Positions 51,871-60,550 of a stretch of DNA of 64,000 nucleotides are shown piece after piece. Below the pieces are notes generated by a model. The model was not told the origin of the DNA. It did no database searches and worked only from the letters and a program-made list of their open reading frames with translations. The stretch covers positions 2,452,501-2,516,500 of the forward strand of contig NZ_CP108494.1 in the NCBI RefSeq assembly GCF_041435435.1, read 5' to 3'. The stretch comes from Streptomyces sp. NBC_01241 (lineage in GTDB: Bacteria > Actinomycetota > Actinomycetes > Streptomycetales > Streptomycetaceae). The number at the start of each line of letters is the position of its first letter. The stretch's first letter is position 1. Position numbers and translations under genes: made by a program.

Positions 51871-52569
51871 TCAGCTCGGCTGGTCTCCGGTGTAGCGGTA
51901 GATGGCTCCGTCGGAGTTGACGTGGTAGACGGTGCCGTCGGCGGCTACGCCGATGTCCACCGCCTTACCGGGGATGCCCACCCAGGGATTGGAGTCGTGC
52001 CCGGTGTACCGGTAGATCTGGCCCAGGGAATTCACACCCCAGACATGAGTCCTCGACCCGACGGAGATCCGGGTGAGACCACCGGAGACGGGAACCCAGT
52101 CCGTGGAACCCTGGTCCCCGGTGTAACGGTAGATGGCTCCGTCGGAGTTGACGTGGTAGACGGTGCCGTCGGCGGCTACGCCGATGTCCACCGCCTTACC
52201 GGGGATACCCACCCAGGGATTGGAGTCGTGCCCGGTGTACCGGTAGATCTGGCCCAGGGAGTTCACACCCCAGACATGAGTCCTCGACCCGACGGAGATC
52301 CGGGTGAGACCACCGGAGACGGGAACCCAGTCCGTGGAACCCTGGTCCCCGGTGTAACGATAGATGGCACCAGCGGAGTTGACGTGGTAGACGGTGCCAT
52401 CGGCAGCTGCACCGATGTCCACCGCCCGGCCTGGGATACCCACCCAGGGATTGGAGTCGTGCCCGGTGTACCGGTAGATCTGGCCCAGGGAATTCACACC
52501 CCAGACATGAGTCCTGGACCCGACGGAGATCGTGGTGAGACCACCGGAGATGTTCTTCCAGTCAGCCAT
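51871..52569 (-). CDS. Tectonin-repeat beta-propeller protein
   Basis: A 232-residue protein made of three 77-residue units, each of two ~38-residue tectonin-like blades: WKNISGGLTTISVGSRTHVWGVN / IYRYTGHDSNPWVGIP and AADGTVYHVNSDGAIYRYTG. Six blades would close a propeller, as in tachylectin-like lectins that bind glycans. No signal peptide or membrane helix is seen. The three DNA units (starting near 51900, 52131 and 52362) are almost identical, with a 231-base period. The stop lies in a CCGAGCT/AGCTCGG palindrome. Confidence 0.85.
   Translation of the reverse strand: MADWKNISGGLTTISVGSRTHVWGVNSLGQIYRYTGHDSNPWVGIPGRAVDIGAAADGTVYHVNSAGAIYRYTGDQGSTDWVPVSGGLTRISVGSRTHVWGVNSLGQIYRYTGHDSNPWVGIPGKAVDIGVAADGTVYHVNSDGAIYRYTGDQGSTDWVPVSGGLTRISVGSRTHVWGVNSLGQIYRYTGHDSNPWVGIPGKAVDIGVAADGTVYHVNSDGAIYRYTGDQPS
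51880..52569 (-). repeat. Three near-identical 231-base tandem repeats
   Basis: The sequence after AGATGGC starts at 51900, 52131 and 52362, exactly 231 bases apart, and differs at only a few positions per unit, many of them synonymous. The third (5') unit is the most diverged, with CACCAGCGG for CTCCGTCGG. Confidence 0.9.
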
Positions 52570-52932
52570 GTTCGTGTCCCCTTCACCTCGAACGTTGCAG
52601 AGGGAACTTGCTACTCGGCAGGGTCACCCAAACACCCAGATATACCGATTGGCTACAGAGATAATCCAAAAATCGCTGTTTGGGCATTTCCACCCCCTTG
52701 GTTCGCAAGGGAGGCGGCCCGCTCACCGCACAACCAGGAGGCCGGAATCGCCGTAACCCACAAGAGGCCGAGAACGACGTCCGGTTCACGTCCGAGCGCA
52801 CATCGCCCTACTCCACGGTCGCAGCTCGAACAGCAGGGTCGCCGTCCGCCCCGGCAGGCTCTGGGAGCGAACCGGTTGCCCCTCACAGGCCGCGTGATGG
52901 AATAGCAGATCCTGAGCACGGTGGGGGAAGCA
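52570..52932. other. Intergenic region, no gene seen
   Basis: This 363-base gap lies between the divergent tectonin and lipoprotein genes. It is AT-richer around 52640-52700 (promoter-like) but no ORF with a ribosome site, hairpin or repeat stands out. Confidence 0.5.
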
Positions 52933-53514
52933 GTGACGGATCATAAGAGATCTCTTGTACGGGTAAGCGCGCTCCTGCTGGCGGCAGCTGTGGCCACAGG
53001 CTGCGCGGTCGGACCCGCCGCCGACGCGAAGGCCAAGCCCTCGAAGGCCCCCGAGATCGACACGGACACCGAGCCGCTGGCCACGCGCCTGCCGAAGCTC
53101 GGTCGGATCGTCTCGGCGCACTGGCAGCAAAAGGCCCCCGGCGCGGACAGTCGAGTGCCCGGCCCTACGGACCACCACGTCAGTGCCCTCATGAAGCTCG
53201 CCCCTGGCTCGGTGGCCGCCCTGACGGCGTCCACGCAGATGCAGCCGGCGGCCGTCGGGACCGAGCCCGAAAGCATCTCCATTCCCACCGAACTCACCGA
53301 GTTCGTACCGGCGGGGGCGCAGTGGGTGCACAGCAGAGTGCTCGACGAGAGCCTGGTGCGCGCCGACTCCGCAGAGCTCTACTTCGACCCGGCCTCGGAC
53401 ACCGTCTACCTCTCGGCCACCAACGTGCACCTGCCGAACGCCGTCACGGTCCACGTCGGCCCGGACGGCAACCAGGTAACCATCACGCCCACGCCGCCGG
53501 CACCTACGCCATGA
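52933..53514 (+). CDS. Putative secreted lipoprotein, unknown function
   Basis: A 193-residue protein with a lipoprotein signal (VSALLLAAAVATGC, Cys ~24) and a mature part without recognisable family: LPKLGRIVSAHWQQKAPG, TDHHVSALMKLAPGSV, ELTEFVPAGAQWVHSRVL and a C-terminus rich in Thr-Pro. The Trp and charged segments suggest a small beta domain. GTG 52933 with GGGGGAAG upstream is preferred to GTG 52921. Confidence 0.72.
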   Translation: MTDHKRSLVRVSALLLAAAVATGCAVGPAADAKAKPSKAPEIDTDTEPLATRLPKLGRIVSAHWQQKAPGADSRVPGPTDHHVSALMKLAPGSVAALTASTQMQPAAVGTEPESISIPTELTEFVPAGAQWVHSRVLDESLVRADSAELYFDPASDTVYLSATNVHLPNAVTVHVGPDGNQVTITPTPPAPTP

Positions 53515-53572
53515 ACGACCTCCAGAGCCAGGCCACGTCCCGAGCCAGGACGTCGGCCACTTCGATGGTGGG

Positions 53573-53977
53573 TCAGGCCCTGGCGATATTCCTGCCCGGC
53601 ATCGGCTCCGCGAGTGCTGTCCGCCATTCAGGCGCACCGAAGGCGTCCGCGAAGTACTGCGTCTCGTGCACCACGTGCCCGTGGGCAAATTCCATAATGC
53701 TCACCGAGTAGCTGGGCACCCCGTCGTACGTGATGACGCACTCGCTCACCCACAGATCCCCGCTGCCGACGATCCGTTGCACGGTGAAGTGCCGACTGGC
53801 CGGGTGCCCGCCACGTTGCGCCGAAATCGTCGCTCGGCCCCGGAATCGTTCACCTGACTGGGGGTAGTCGAGGATCGCGTCCGCAGCGTAGATGGCGTGC
53901 TCGGTTTCGGTATCCCCGCGTTCCGATGCCCGCCAGTGTTCCTCGAGTGCGGCCCTGGTCCGCGTATCAGGATCCAT
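53573..53977 (-). CDS. SnoaL/NTF2-like protein
   Basis: A 134-residue SnoaL-like protein. ALEEHWRASERGDTETEHAIYAADAILDYPQSGERFRG is the typical helix pair and start of the cone-shaped barrel. VSECVITYDGVPSYSVSIMEF and VHETQYFADAF follow. Such proteins act as isomerases, cyclases or binding proteins; the substrate is unknown. AAGGAA lies eight bases before ATG 53977. Confidence 0.82.
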   Translation of the reverse strand: MDPDTRTRAALEEHWRASERGDTETEHAIYAADAILDYPQSGERFRGRATISAQRGGHPASRHFTVQRIVGSGDLWVSECVITYDGVPSYSVSIMEFAHGHVVHETQYFADAFGAPEWRTALAEPMPGRNIARA

Positions 53978-54384
53978 CGCATTGTTCCTTCTGCAGACGG
54001 CCGGAGCGATCCGGGGACCTGGGAACGCTTCGAGGCTTCCCCCCAGGATGCTGGGCCGTTGAACGTAAGTGGGCACCGGCGACAGCGCAGACCGCCCAAC
54101 GCAGCGACCGGCTTCAGGACAGCTGCGGATCAAGATCGGACAACTCATGATGCATGGAAATGCTTGGTGCCCAGTCCGGCGACACGTTCAGGTGCGAACG
54201 CTTCCGCGGCGTGGGGCCGAGCGGTACCTTCTGCGCTGCTTGGCCTCGATCTTTCGTGACGGACCACCGGTTCACCTGGCGGCTCGTCACGAAGATTCGA
54301 GGTCAGGCTCGGCATCATGCCCAGGAAACCCCCCGTTTCCACAGCTCCCACGCTTGGCAATGTGATTCTCACGATGGGTGATCG
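53978..54384. other. Intergenic region, no gene seen
   Basis: This stretch of about 400 bases has lower apparent codon bias and no frame with recognisable similarity. It precedes two decayed gene fragments and is probably decayed DNA itself. Confidence 0.45.
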
Positions 54385-54690
54385 CCCCGTCGATACCGGG
54401 CCGACCTGGTTCTCCGGCACCCCCGGACCTCCCCGGCCCGCCATGCGACCTACTACCGGAACGTTGCACGCAACCGGGTGTGGCTGGCCCGCCGGCACCT
54501 TCCCGCCGTTCTGGTTCCCGTCTATCCGGGGGTCTGGGCGCTGCTCACGATGGTGCGCCGCCCCCCGCTGTCCGGGCTCCGGGCATGGTGGGGCGGATCC
54601 TTCGAAGGCGTACGGACGCCGTGCCCGCCCCGGCGGCCGATGCACCGGCGCACGGTCTTGCGGACGACACGGCTGGGTCACCCACCCGTC
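54385..54690 (+). pseudogene. C-terminal fragment of a family 2 glycosyltransferase
   Basis: The frame reads ARHATYYRNVARNRVWLARR, then VPVYPGVWALLTMVRRPP, GLRAWWGGSFEGVRTPC and RRTVLRTTRLGHPPVI, which is the usual tail of Streptomyces GT2 enzymes. A stop (TGA) interrupts the frame upstream near 54379, and no catalytic DxD or QxxRW part is present. It is a relic. Confidence 0.7.
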
Positions 54691-54836
54691 ATCCGACCGG
54701 ATGGACGACCCGGGACCGGTCAGTTCAGGGTGGAATGCAGCGCACGCACGACCCTCATGACGTCATCGCCGGGTGGCAGGGCAGTGAACACTGCCGACCA
54801 GCGACACGGTCGGTGACCTGGAGAGGGCTGCATCTT

Positions 54837-55067
54837 CTAAGCGCCACGCAGGCAACTGCGCGGCAGGACCGGCTCTGGTTCCGGCTTCATCGGCTTTTGA
54901 GCAGGACGCAAGGCGGTCACCAACAGGACTGTTCCGGAGGGTGCGATCAGCATGGTCCAGACCGCGCTGACATGCATGGCGTGGATGAACGCGTCATCGG
55001 CAGCACGCGCCAGGGCGGGCTGGTGGGTCGTGGTGGCGGCATGCCGGGCCTGTTCCGCGGAGATCCC
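54837..55067 (-). pseudogene. C-terminal fragment of an MFS (EmrB/QacA-type) exporter
   Basis: About 75 codons: GISAEQARHAATTTHQ, AADDAFIHAMHVSAVWTMLI and TVLLVTALRPAQKPM match the last helix of 14-helix drug exporters (AFVxAMHVT... pattern), ending at TAG 54837-54839. Nothing upstream continues the transporter. It lies tail-to-tail with the glycosyltransferase fragment. Confidence 0.6.
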
Positions 55068-55142
55068 GCGCCTGGTCCTGCACCGGGCCGGCCGTCAGTG
55101 CATCGACTTCCGGCCCGTCGCCGCCCCCGTCCACTCCTGCGC

Positions 55143-55376
55143 CTACTCCTCCGGCGGGAAGACGGCCTCCCCCGAGCCGATCAGCGTGATCGTGATCGCC
55201 TCGACCGGGCACCCTTCGGCCGCGGCGAGGATCGTCTCGTTGGCGTCGGTCTCCGGGGCCGACGGGTGGGACTGCCGGGCGGAGTCCAGCGTGAATCCGC
55301 CCGGTGCCTGGTTCACGCACATCCCGGAGCCGATGCAGACCCCGCGGTCGACCTCGACGTTCCAGCGGTCCCCCAT
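55143..55376 (-). CDS. Single-cluster ferredoxin ([3Fe-4S]/[4Fe-4S])
   Basis: A 77-residue ferredoxin: VCIGSGMC and a later EGCPVEAI give the Cys-x5-Cys...Cys-Pro pattern typical of P450-partner ferredoxins of actinobacteria. The C-terminus is acidic. Its ATG overlaps the stop of the aldehyde dehydrogenase gene (TGATG), so the two are coupled. It might pass electrons to a P450 or Rieske oxygenase elsewhere in the genome. Confidence 0.9.
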   Translation of the reverse strand: MGDRWNVEVDRGVCIGSGMCVNQAPGGFTLDSARQSHPSAPETDANETILAAAEGCPVEAITITLIGSGEAVFPPEE

Positions 55377-56836
55377 CACGCCCCCTCGTATCCGGCCGGC
55401 AGGTGGATCATCTTGTGCTCGAAGTACTCGGCGTATCCCTCGGGGCCGAACTCCCGTCCCAGGCCCGAGTTCTTGTAGCCGCCGAAGGGGCCGAGCATGT
55501 CGAGGCTGAAGGTGTTCACGCTGTACGTGCCCGTCCTGACCCGGCGGGCGACGTCGATGCCGCGCTCGGTGTCTGCGGTCCAGACGCTGCCGCTGAGGCC
55601 GTAGTCGGAGTCGTTGGCGATCCGTACGGCCTCGTCCTCGTCGCCGTACGGCAGGAGGCAGATGACCGGGCCGAAGATCTCCTCGCGGGCGACGCGCATG
55701 GAGTTGTCGACGTCGCCGAAGAGGGTCGGCTCGACGTACCAGCCCCGCTCCTGGGAGGCCGGACGGCCGCCGCCGGTAAGGATCTTGGCGCCCTCGTCCT
55801 GGCCGATCCGGATGTAGTCGAGCGAGCGCTGCTGCTGGCGTCGCGCGACGAGGGGGCCGAGTTCGGTGGCGGGGTCGAGCGGGTCGCCGACCTTCAGCGC
55901 ACCCGCCGCGGCGGCGAACGCCTCGGCCGTCTCGTCGTAGCGGGAACGCGGCACGAGGATGCGGGTCTGGGCCACACACGCCTGGCCGTTGATCATCCAG
56001 GCGAAGGGGACGATGCCCGCGACGGCCGCGTCCAGGTCGGCGTCCGGGAGGATCACGGCGGCGGACTTGCCGCCCAGTTCCAGCGTGACGCGGGTGAGAT
56101 TGCGGGAGGCGACCTCCATCACCCGGCGTCCCGCGGCCACGGACCCGGTGAACGACACCTTGTCGACGCCGGGATGCCCGACCAGGTACTCGCTGACCTC
56201 GCGGTCGGCCGGCAGGATCGACAGCACCCCCTCCGGCAGCCCCGCCTCGGCGACGATCTCGGCCAGGATGTAGGCGTCCAGGGGGGATTCGGGCGAGACC
56301 TTGAGCACGGCGGAGCAGCCGGCCAGCAGCGCGGGTGCGAGTTTGGCGGCGGCGGTGAACTGCGGGACGTTCCACGGCACCACGGCCGCGACCACCCCGA
56401 CCGGCTCCCGGCGCACGAGCAGCGGCCCGAGCGCCCCGTTCCGGCGCTCCTCGTACGAGAAGCCGCGGGCGACGGTGATCGCCGCGTCCCACACCATCAT
56501 CGCGGCGAGCGCCTGCACCATGACACTCGACGTGTACGGGGTGCCGTTCTCCGTACTGATGACCCGGGCGATCTCCTCGTACCGCGCGGCGAACGCGTCC
56601 TTGATCCGGGTGACCACCGCGATCCGCTCGTCCACGGTCATCCGCGGCCAGGGCCCCTCGTCGAACGCCCGTCGGGCGGCGGCGACGGCCCGGTCCACGT
56701 CCCCCTCGCAGGCATGCGGCACCCGGCCGATGACCTGTTCGGTGTGCGGGGAGATGACCTCGATGACATCCCGGCCCAGCGGATCGACCAACTCCCCGCC
56801 GATGAAAAGTTTTCCGTGTTCGACAAGCTCGGTCAT
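55376..56836 (-). CDS. Aldehyde dehydrogenase
   Basis: A 486-residue NAD(P)-dependent aldehyde dehydrogenase. VVPWNVPQFTAAAKLAPAL, the NAD loop KVSFTGSVAAGRRVM, the catalytic Glu in TLELGGKSA and the catalytic Cys in INGQACVAQTR are all intact, as is EEIFGPVICLLPY. It oxidises an aldehyde to an acid, presumably from a catabolic intermediate. The promoter holds the repeat TCTGAC-N5-GTCAGA (56879-56895), shared with the acyl-CoA dehydrogenase and LLM genes. Confidence 0.93.
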   Translation of the reverse strand: MTELVEHGKLFIGGELVDPLGRDVIEVISPHTEQVIGRVPHACEGDVDRAVAAARRAFDEGPWPRMTVDERIAVVTRIKDAFAARYEEIARVISTENGTPYTSSVMVQALAAMMVWDAAITVARGFSYEERRNGALGPLLVRREPVGVVAAVVPWNVPQFTAAAKLAPALLAGCSAVLKVSPESPLDAYILAEIVAEAGLPEGVLSILPADREVSEYLVGHPGVDKVSFTGSVAAGRRVMEVASRNLTRVTLELGGKSAAVILPDADLDAAVAGIVPFAWMINGQACVAQTRILVPRSRYDETAEAFAAAAGALKVGDPLDPATELGPLVARRQQQRSLDYIRIGQDEGAKILTGGGRPASQERGWYVEPTLFGDVDNSMRVAREEIFGPVICLLPYGDEDEAVRIANDSDYGLSGSVWTADTERGIDVARRVRTGTYSVNTFSLDMLGPFGGYKNSGLGREFGPEGYAEYFEHKMIHLPAGYEGA

Positions 56837-56878
56837 GGCTGCTGCCTCCCGCGGCCCGGCACGTTACCCGACTCATTG

Positions 56879-56895
56879 TCTGACTCTGTGTCAGA
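56879..56895. promoter_or_regulatory. TCTGAC-N5-GTCAGA inverted repeat (site 4)
   Basis: TCTGACTCTGTGTCAGA, a perfect 6+5+6 repeat 43 bases before the aldehyde dehydrogenase start. It is followed by AACTG-ATAC-CAGTT (56895-56908), a second inverted repeat. Confidence 0.6.
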
Positions 56896-57023
56896 ACTGA
56901 TACCAGTTCCAGTTCCAGGAGTCCACGGCCGTGACGAAGCCCGCCCGGGCACAACGGATCGCCCCTCACCGCCCCCGGCGCACGACGGGTGCGCACCGCC
57001 CGCGGACAGTCGACCGGCTACTA

Positions 57024-57039
57024 CTGAAACAAGTTCTGG
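57024..57039. promoter_or_regulatory. KstR-like operator
   Basis: CTGAAACAAGTTCTGG, 56 bases before the MBL-fold gene, is close to the inverse of the 29372 site (CTGAAACTTGTTCTAG on the other strand). Confidence 0.5.
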
Positions 57040-57094
57040 TTACAGTGGGCGCGGCGTACCACAACTGCACGCCGCCGAGAGAGAGATGGGGCCC

Positions 57095-58147
57095 ATGACA
57101 CAGGTGACCGCGCAGGTGACCGACCACGGCGGGGGCGTGCACAGCATCAAGGTCCCCATCCCGGACAATCCACTCGGCCACACCCTCGTGCACGTCCTCG
57201 ACACCGATCGCGGGCCGGTCCTGATCGACACGGGCTGGGACGATCCGGAGGCGTGGGACACGCTCACCGCCGGGCTCGACGCCGTCGGGACGGGTGTCGG
57301 TGACATCCACGGGGTGGTCATCACCCACCACCACCCCGATCACCACGGGCTGTCCGGGCAGGTCCGTGAGGCGTCCGGGGCCTGGATCGCCATGCACGCG
57401 GCGGACGCGGCGATCGTGCGCCGGACCCGGGAGTCGGAACCGGGCACCTGGCTGAAGTACCTGGTGGCGAAGCTCACCGCGGTCGGTGCGCCCGAGGAGC
57501 ATCTCGCGCCGTTGCGGGCCGCCGCGGCGGACGGGGGGCGGATGCGGACCCTGCCGGGGCTGCGGGCCGCGCTTCCGGACCGGGAGATCGTCCCCGGGGA
57601 GCTCCTCGATCTGGCGGGGCGCACGCTGCGGGCCATCTGGACGCCGGGGCACACGCCCGGCCATGTCTGTCTGCATCTGGAGGAGGAGCATCCGGGCAAT
57701 CTGCCGGGGCGGGGGAGGCTCTTCTCGGGCGATCATCTGCTGCCGGGGATCAGCCCGCACATCGGGCTGTACGAGGACCCGGACGACACGACGGTCACCG
57801 ACCCCCTCGGCGACTACCTCGACTCGCTGGAGCGCATCGGCGGGCTCGGGGCCGCGGAGGTGCTGCCCGCCCATCAGTACGCGTTCGCGGATTCCGCGGG
57901 GCGCGTACGGGAACTCCTGGACCACCACGAGGACCGGCTGACCGGGCTGCTCGCGCTGCTGGCCACACCGCTGACTCCGTGGGAGCTGGCCGAGCGGATG
58001 GAGTGGAACCGGCCCTGGGAGCAGATCCCGCACGGTTCGCGGAACATCGCCGTCTCGGAGGCCGAGGCGCACCTGCGGCGGCTGGTGAAGCTGGGGCGCG
58101 CGGAGGCGGTGGCGGGGAGCGAGCCGGTGACGTACATCGCGGTGTGA
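57095..58147 (+). CDS. Metallo-beta-lactamase-fold hydrolase
   Basis: A 350-residue MBL-fold enzyme: VVITHHHPDHHGLSGQV carries the H-x-H-x-D-H dinuclear metal motif, IWTPGHTPGHVCLHLE the third His, and LFSGDHLLPG the bridging Asp. A ~70-residue helical C-terminal domain (PWELAERMEWNRPWEQIP) is typical of the acyl/quinolone-lactonase-like LACTB2 branch. It may hydrolyse a thioester, lactone or similar. ATG 57095 behind GATGGGG is preferred to ATG 57086. The final codons are the first copy of a ~45-base direct repeat. Confidence 0.9.
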   Translation: MTQVTAQVTDHGGGVHSIKVPIPDNPLGHTLVHVLDTDRGPVLIDTGWDDPEAWDTLTAGLDAVGTGVGDIHGVVITHHHPDHHGLSGQVREASGAWIAMHAADAAIVRRTRESEPGTWLKYLVAKLTAVGAPEEHLAPLRAAAADGGRMRTLPGLRAALPDREIVPGELLDLAGRTLRAIWTPGHTPGHVCLHLEEEHPGNLPGRGRLFSGDHLLPGISPHIGLYEDPDDTTVTDPLGDYLDSLERIGGLGAAEVLPAHQYAFADSAGRVRELLDHHEDRLTGLLALLATPLTPWELAERMEWNRPWEQIPHGSRNIAVSEAEAHLRRLVKLGRAEAVAGSEPVTYIAV

Positions 58148-58256
58148 CCACCCGGCGAAGGAAGTCCACCCCGTGACGTACGTCGCGGGGTGACCATCCG
58201 GCCACGAGGGCCCGCACCGGACGTACGTCACGGTGTGACCACCCGGCAGCGGGGGC
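58127..58256 (+). repeat. Three degenerate direct repeats of the MBL gene tail
   Basis: GTGACGTACATCGCGGTGTG and following ACCACCCGGC occur at about 58127, 58172 and 58219 in diverging copies. The first copy encodes the last residues VTYIAV and the stop. Confidence 0.7.
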
Positions 58257-58297
58257 CCGCGCCGCTACCGGCCCGGAGCCCGTCCGGAGCCGCCCGG

Positions 58298-58420
58298 TAG
58301 AGTGTGCGAGTCGTCATCATGCCCGTTCAGGGGGAAGCCGGTGCAAATCCGGCACTGACCACGCAGCCGTGAACCGTCGTCCAGGACGGTGAGTCGGAAT
58401 GCCCTGTCTGCGGTCGTGAC
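58298..58420 (+). promoter_or_regulatory. Cobalamin (B12) riboswitch
   Basis: AGTGTGCGAGTC (58300-), the B12-box segment GGGGAAGCCGGTGCAAATCC (58331-58350), then GGCACTGACC and CGCAGCCGTGA follow the conserved order of adenosylcobalamin riboswitches; GAGTCGGAATGCC (58391-) matches their 3' part. It lies in the long leader of the 58536-64000 operon and should shut off translation or transcription when B12 is plentiful. Confidence 0.85.
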
Positions 58421-58535
58421 CGGCTCGCGGCCACCGGAACCCCGGTGGTCGGCACCGTCGAGGTATACGGGGCCGGAGCCTGGTGCGTGAGCGTGCCTGT
58501 GCCCGGATCCCCCCGCAGGAGAGGCCCCGCCCGCC

Positions 58536-59810
58536 ATGACCGTACGCCGCAGAGCAGCAACGCTCGCCGCCACCGCCACCGTGCTCTGTGCGGCCGCTGC
58601 CCCGGTCGCGATCGCAGCGCCGTCCCCGTCGCCCTCGCCGTCCGCCGCCCTGCCGTCCGGGCTGTACGGCACGAAGGACCCCACCTACGACGGTGTCTGG
58701 CGGCAGTCGCTGGCCTTCCTCGCCCAGCGGGTCGAGGGCGTCACGCCCGCCGCGAAGGCGGTGGACTGGCTGATCGCCCAGCAGTGCTCCAACGGCGCCT
58801 ACGCCGCGTACCGGCCCGACGTCTCCCAGCCGTGCACCGACAAGACCATGCTGGACACCAACGCCACCGCGGCCGCCGTCCAGGCGCTCGTCGAGGTGGG
58901 CGGGCACCGGGAGACCGTGAACGACTCGGTCCGCTGGCTGAAGTCCATGCAGAACGAGGACGGCGGCTGGGGCTACGCCGCGGGCGCGGCCAGCGACGCC
59001 AACTCCACCTCGCTGGTGATCGGCGCCCTCGCCCGGCAGGGCCAGCGGCTCGGTGACATCACCACCCCCGGCGGCAAGACCCCCTACGACCCGCTGCTGG
59101 CGCTCGCGATCCCGTGCGGCGGCAAGGACGGCGGTGCCTTCGCCTACCAGCCCGACAAGGCCGGGAAGCTCGCCGCCAACGCGGACGCCACCGCGGCCGC
59201 CGTGCTCGGCACGATGGGCAAGGCCCTGGCCGTCGGGAACAACACCTCGTCCAAGGCGCCCAGCTGCCATCCCGGCTCCGGTCTCACGCCCGAGCAGGCC
59301 GCCCAGAACGGCGCCCACTTCCTCGCAGGTGCCCTCGCCACCAGCGGTCACCTCGACCTGGCGCCGATGCCCGGCGCCCCCGACTCCACCCCGCAGCCCG
59401 ACTTCGGCAACACCGCGGACGCGGTCGTCGCGCTGTCCGCCGCGGGCCACCAGGACGAAACCACCAAGGCCATGACCTGGCTGAAGAAGAACTCCGGGGC
59501 CTGGGCCGAGCAGGGCGGCCCCGCCGCCTACGCGCAGCTGATCCTGGCCGCGCACGCGGCCGGCGCCGACGCCCGCCACTTCGGCGGCGTCAACCTCGTC
59601 GACCGGCTGAACGCGACCGGTCCCGCGCCCGCGGCCATCACGACGCCCGACCCGGCCGCCGACACCGGGTACGTGGCGACGGAGAAGGACGCGGTCCACA
59701 GCGGCGACGACGTGATCGGCGGTGTGTGGTGGTACGTCGGCATCGGTCTCGTCGTCGGTGCGGGCGCCGGCTTCCTGATCAGCGGCCGCCGGAAGAACCA
59801 GCAGCTGTGA
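58536..59810 (+). CDS. Surface-anchored alpha/alpha-barrel protein, transcobalamin-like (B12 capture candidate)
   Basis: A 424-residue exported protein. A signal peptide (~1-28) is followed by helical repeats of the prenyltransferase/terpenoid-cyclase type: AVDWLIAQQCSNGAYAAYRP, WLKSMQNEDGGWGYAAGAA, AHFLAGALATSGHLDLAP and MTWLKKNSGAWAEQGGPAAYAQ. A C-terminal helix (GGVWWYVGIGLVVGAGAGFLI) and RRKN anchor it in the membrane. Eukaryotic B12 carriers (intrinsic factor, transcobalamin) use the same alpha6/alpha6 barrel, and the gene is first behind a B12 riboswitch, so B12 or corrinoid binding is likely. AGGAGAGG precedes ATG 58536. Confidence 0.85.
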   Translation: MTVRRRAATLAATATVLCAAAAPVAIAAPSPSPSPSAALPSGLYGTKDPTYDGVWRQSLAFLAQRVEGVTPAAKAVDWLIAQQCSNGAYAAYRPDVSQPCTDKTMLDTNATAAAVQALVEVGGHRETVNDSVRWLKSMQNEDGGWGYAAGAASDANSTSLVIGALARQGQRLGDITTPGGKTPYDPLLALAIPCGGKDGGAFAYQPDKAGKLAANADATAAAVLGTMGKALAVGNNTSSKAPSCHPGSGLTPEQAAQNGAHFLAGALATSGHLDLAPMPGAPDSTPQPDFGNTADAVVALSAAGHQDETTKAMTWLKKNSGAWAEQGGPAAYAQLILAAHAAGADARHFGGVNLVDRLNATGPAPAAITTPDPAADTGYVATEKDAVHSGDDVIGGVWWYVGIGLVVGAGAGFLISGRRKNQQL

Positions 59811-60550
59811 GGCGGGCGGGAAGGGCCGCCGCTCTCCTGGTGGTCCTGAGCGCCGTCCTGGCCGTGCTCGGCGCGGGGACGGCCCAGGCGGCGGGCTACC
59901 GGTACTGGTCGTTCTGGGAGGGCTCCGGCACCGGCTGGACGTACGCCACCCAGGGCCCGTCCCTGGTCCGGCCGGACGACGGCGCGGTGCAGGGCTTCCG
60001 CTTCGCGGTGAGCAAGGACTCCCAGGACGCGGCGAAACCGCGCCACTCCCCCGACTTCGCGAAGATCTGCGCGGACACCCCGGCCAAGGACGGCAGCAAG
60101 CGGGTCGCGCTGGTCGTCGACCCGGGCACGGCGGCGGACGCCCCGGCCGGCGAGACGCCGCCCGCGTCGCGTACCGCGTGCGCGCAGGTCGCCCCGGACG
60201 CCAGCACCGCGGAGGCGCTCGCCTCGGTGGCCAAGCCGCTGCGCTACAGCAGCGCCGCGCTGCTCTGCGCCATATCCGGCTATCCCGGCTCCGGCTGCGG
60301 CGAACAGGTCTCGGGCGACGGGCACGGGACGCCCGCCGCCTCCGGATCCGCGGCTCCCGCCGAGTCCGCCGGGTCCTCCGCTTCCGCCGGGTCCGCCGCG
60401 TCCTCCGCTTCCGCCGTCGGCGGCTCCAGCGGCTCCGGTGGATCCGGCGACTCCGGTGGCGGTCCGTCCGTCGGGGTGCTCCTCGGTGTCGGCGCCGTAC
60501 TCGTCCTCGGCATAGCCGCGGTCGCACAGGCCCGCCGCCGCCGCGGATGA
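59807..60550 (+). CDS. SCO2322-like exported protein of the B12/ECF operon
   Basis: A 247-residue protein with a signal peptide (~1-29), an extracellular domain (YRYWSFWEGSGTGWTYATQGP, GFRFAVSKDS) with three or four cysteines, a long Ser/Ala/Gly linker and one C-terminal helix with an RRRR tail. From memory it resembles an actinobacterial family named after SCO2322, which sits next to ECF genes. GTG 59807 overlaps the preceding stop (GTGA). Function unknown; co-expression suggests a partner of the barrel protein. Confidence 0.8.
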   Translation: MRRAGRAAALLVVLSAVLAVLGAGTAQAAGYRYWSFWEGSGTGWTYATQGPSLVRPDDGAVQGFRFAVSKDSQDAAKPRHSPDFAKICADTPAKDGSKRVALVVDPGTAADAPAGETPPASRTACAQVAPDASTAEALASVAKPLRYSSAALLCAISGYPGSGCGEQVSGDGHGTPAASGSAAPAESAGSSASAGSAASSASAVGGSSGSGGSGDSGGGPSVGVLLGVGAVLVLGIAAVAQARRRRG

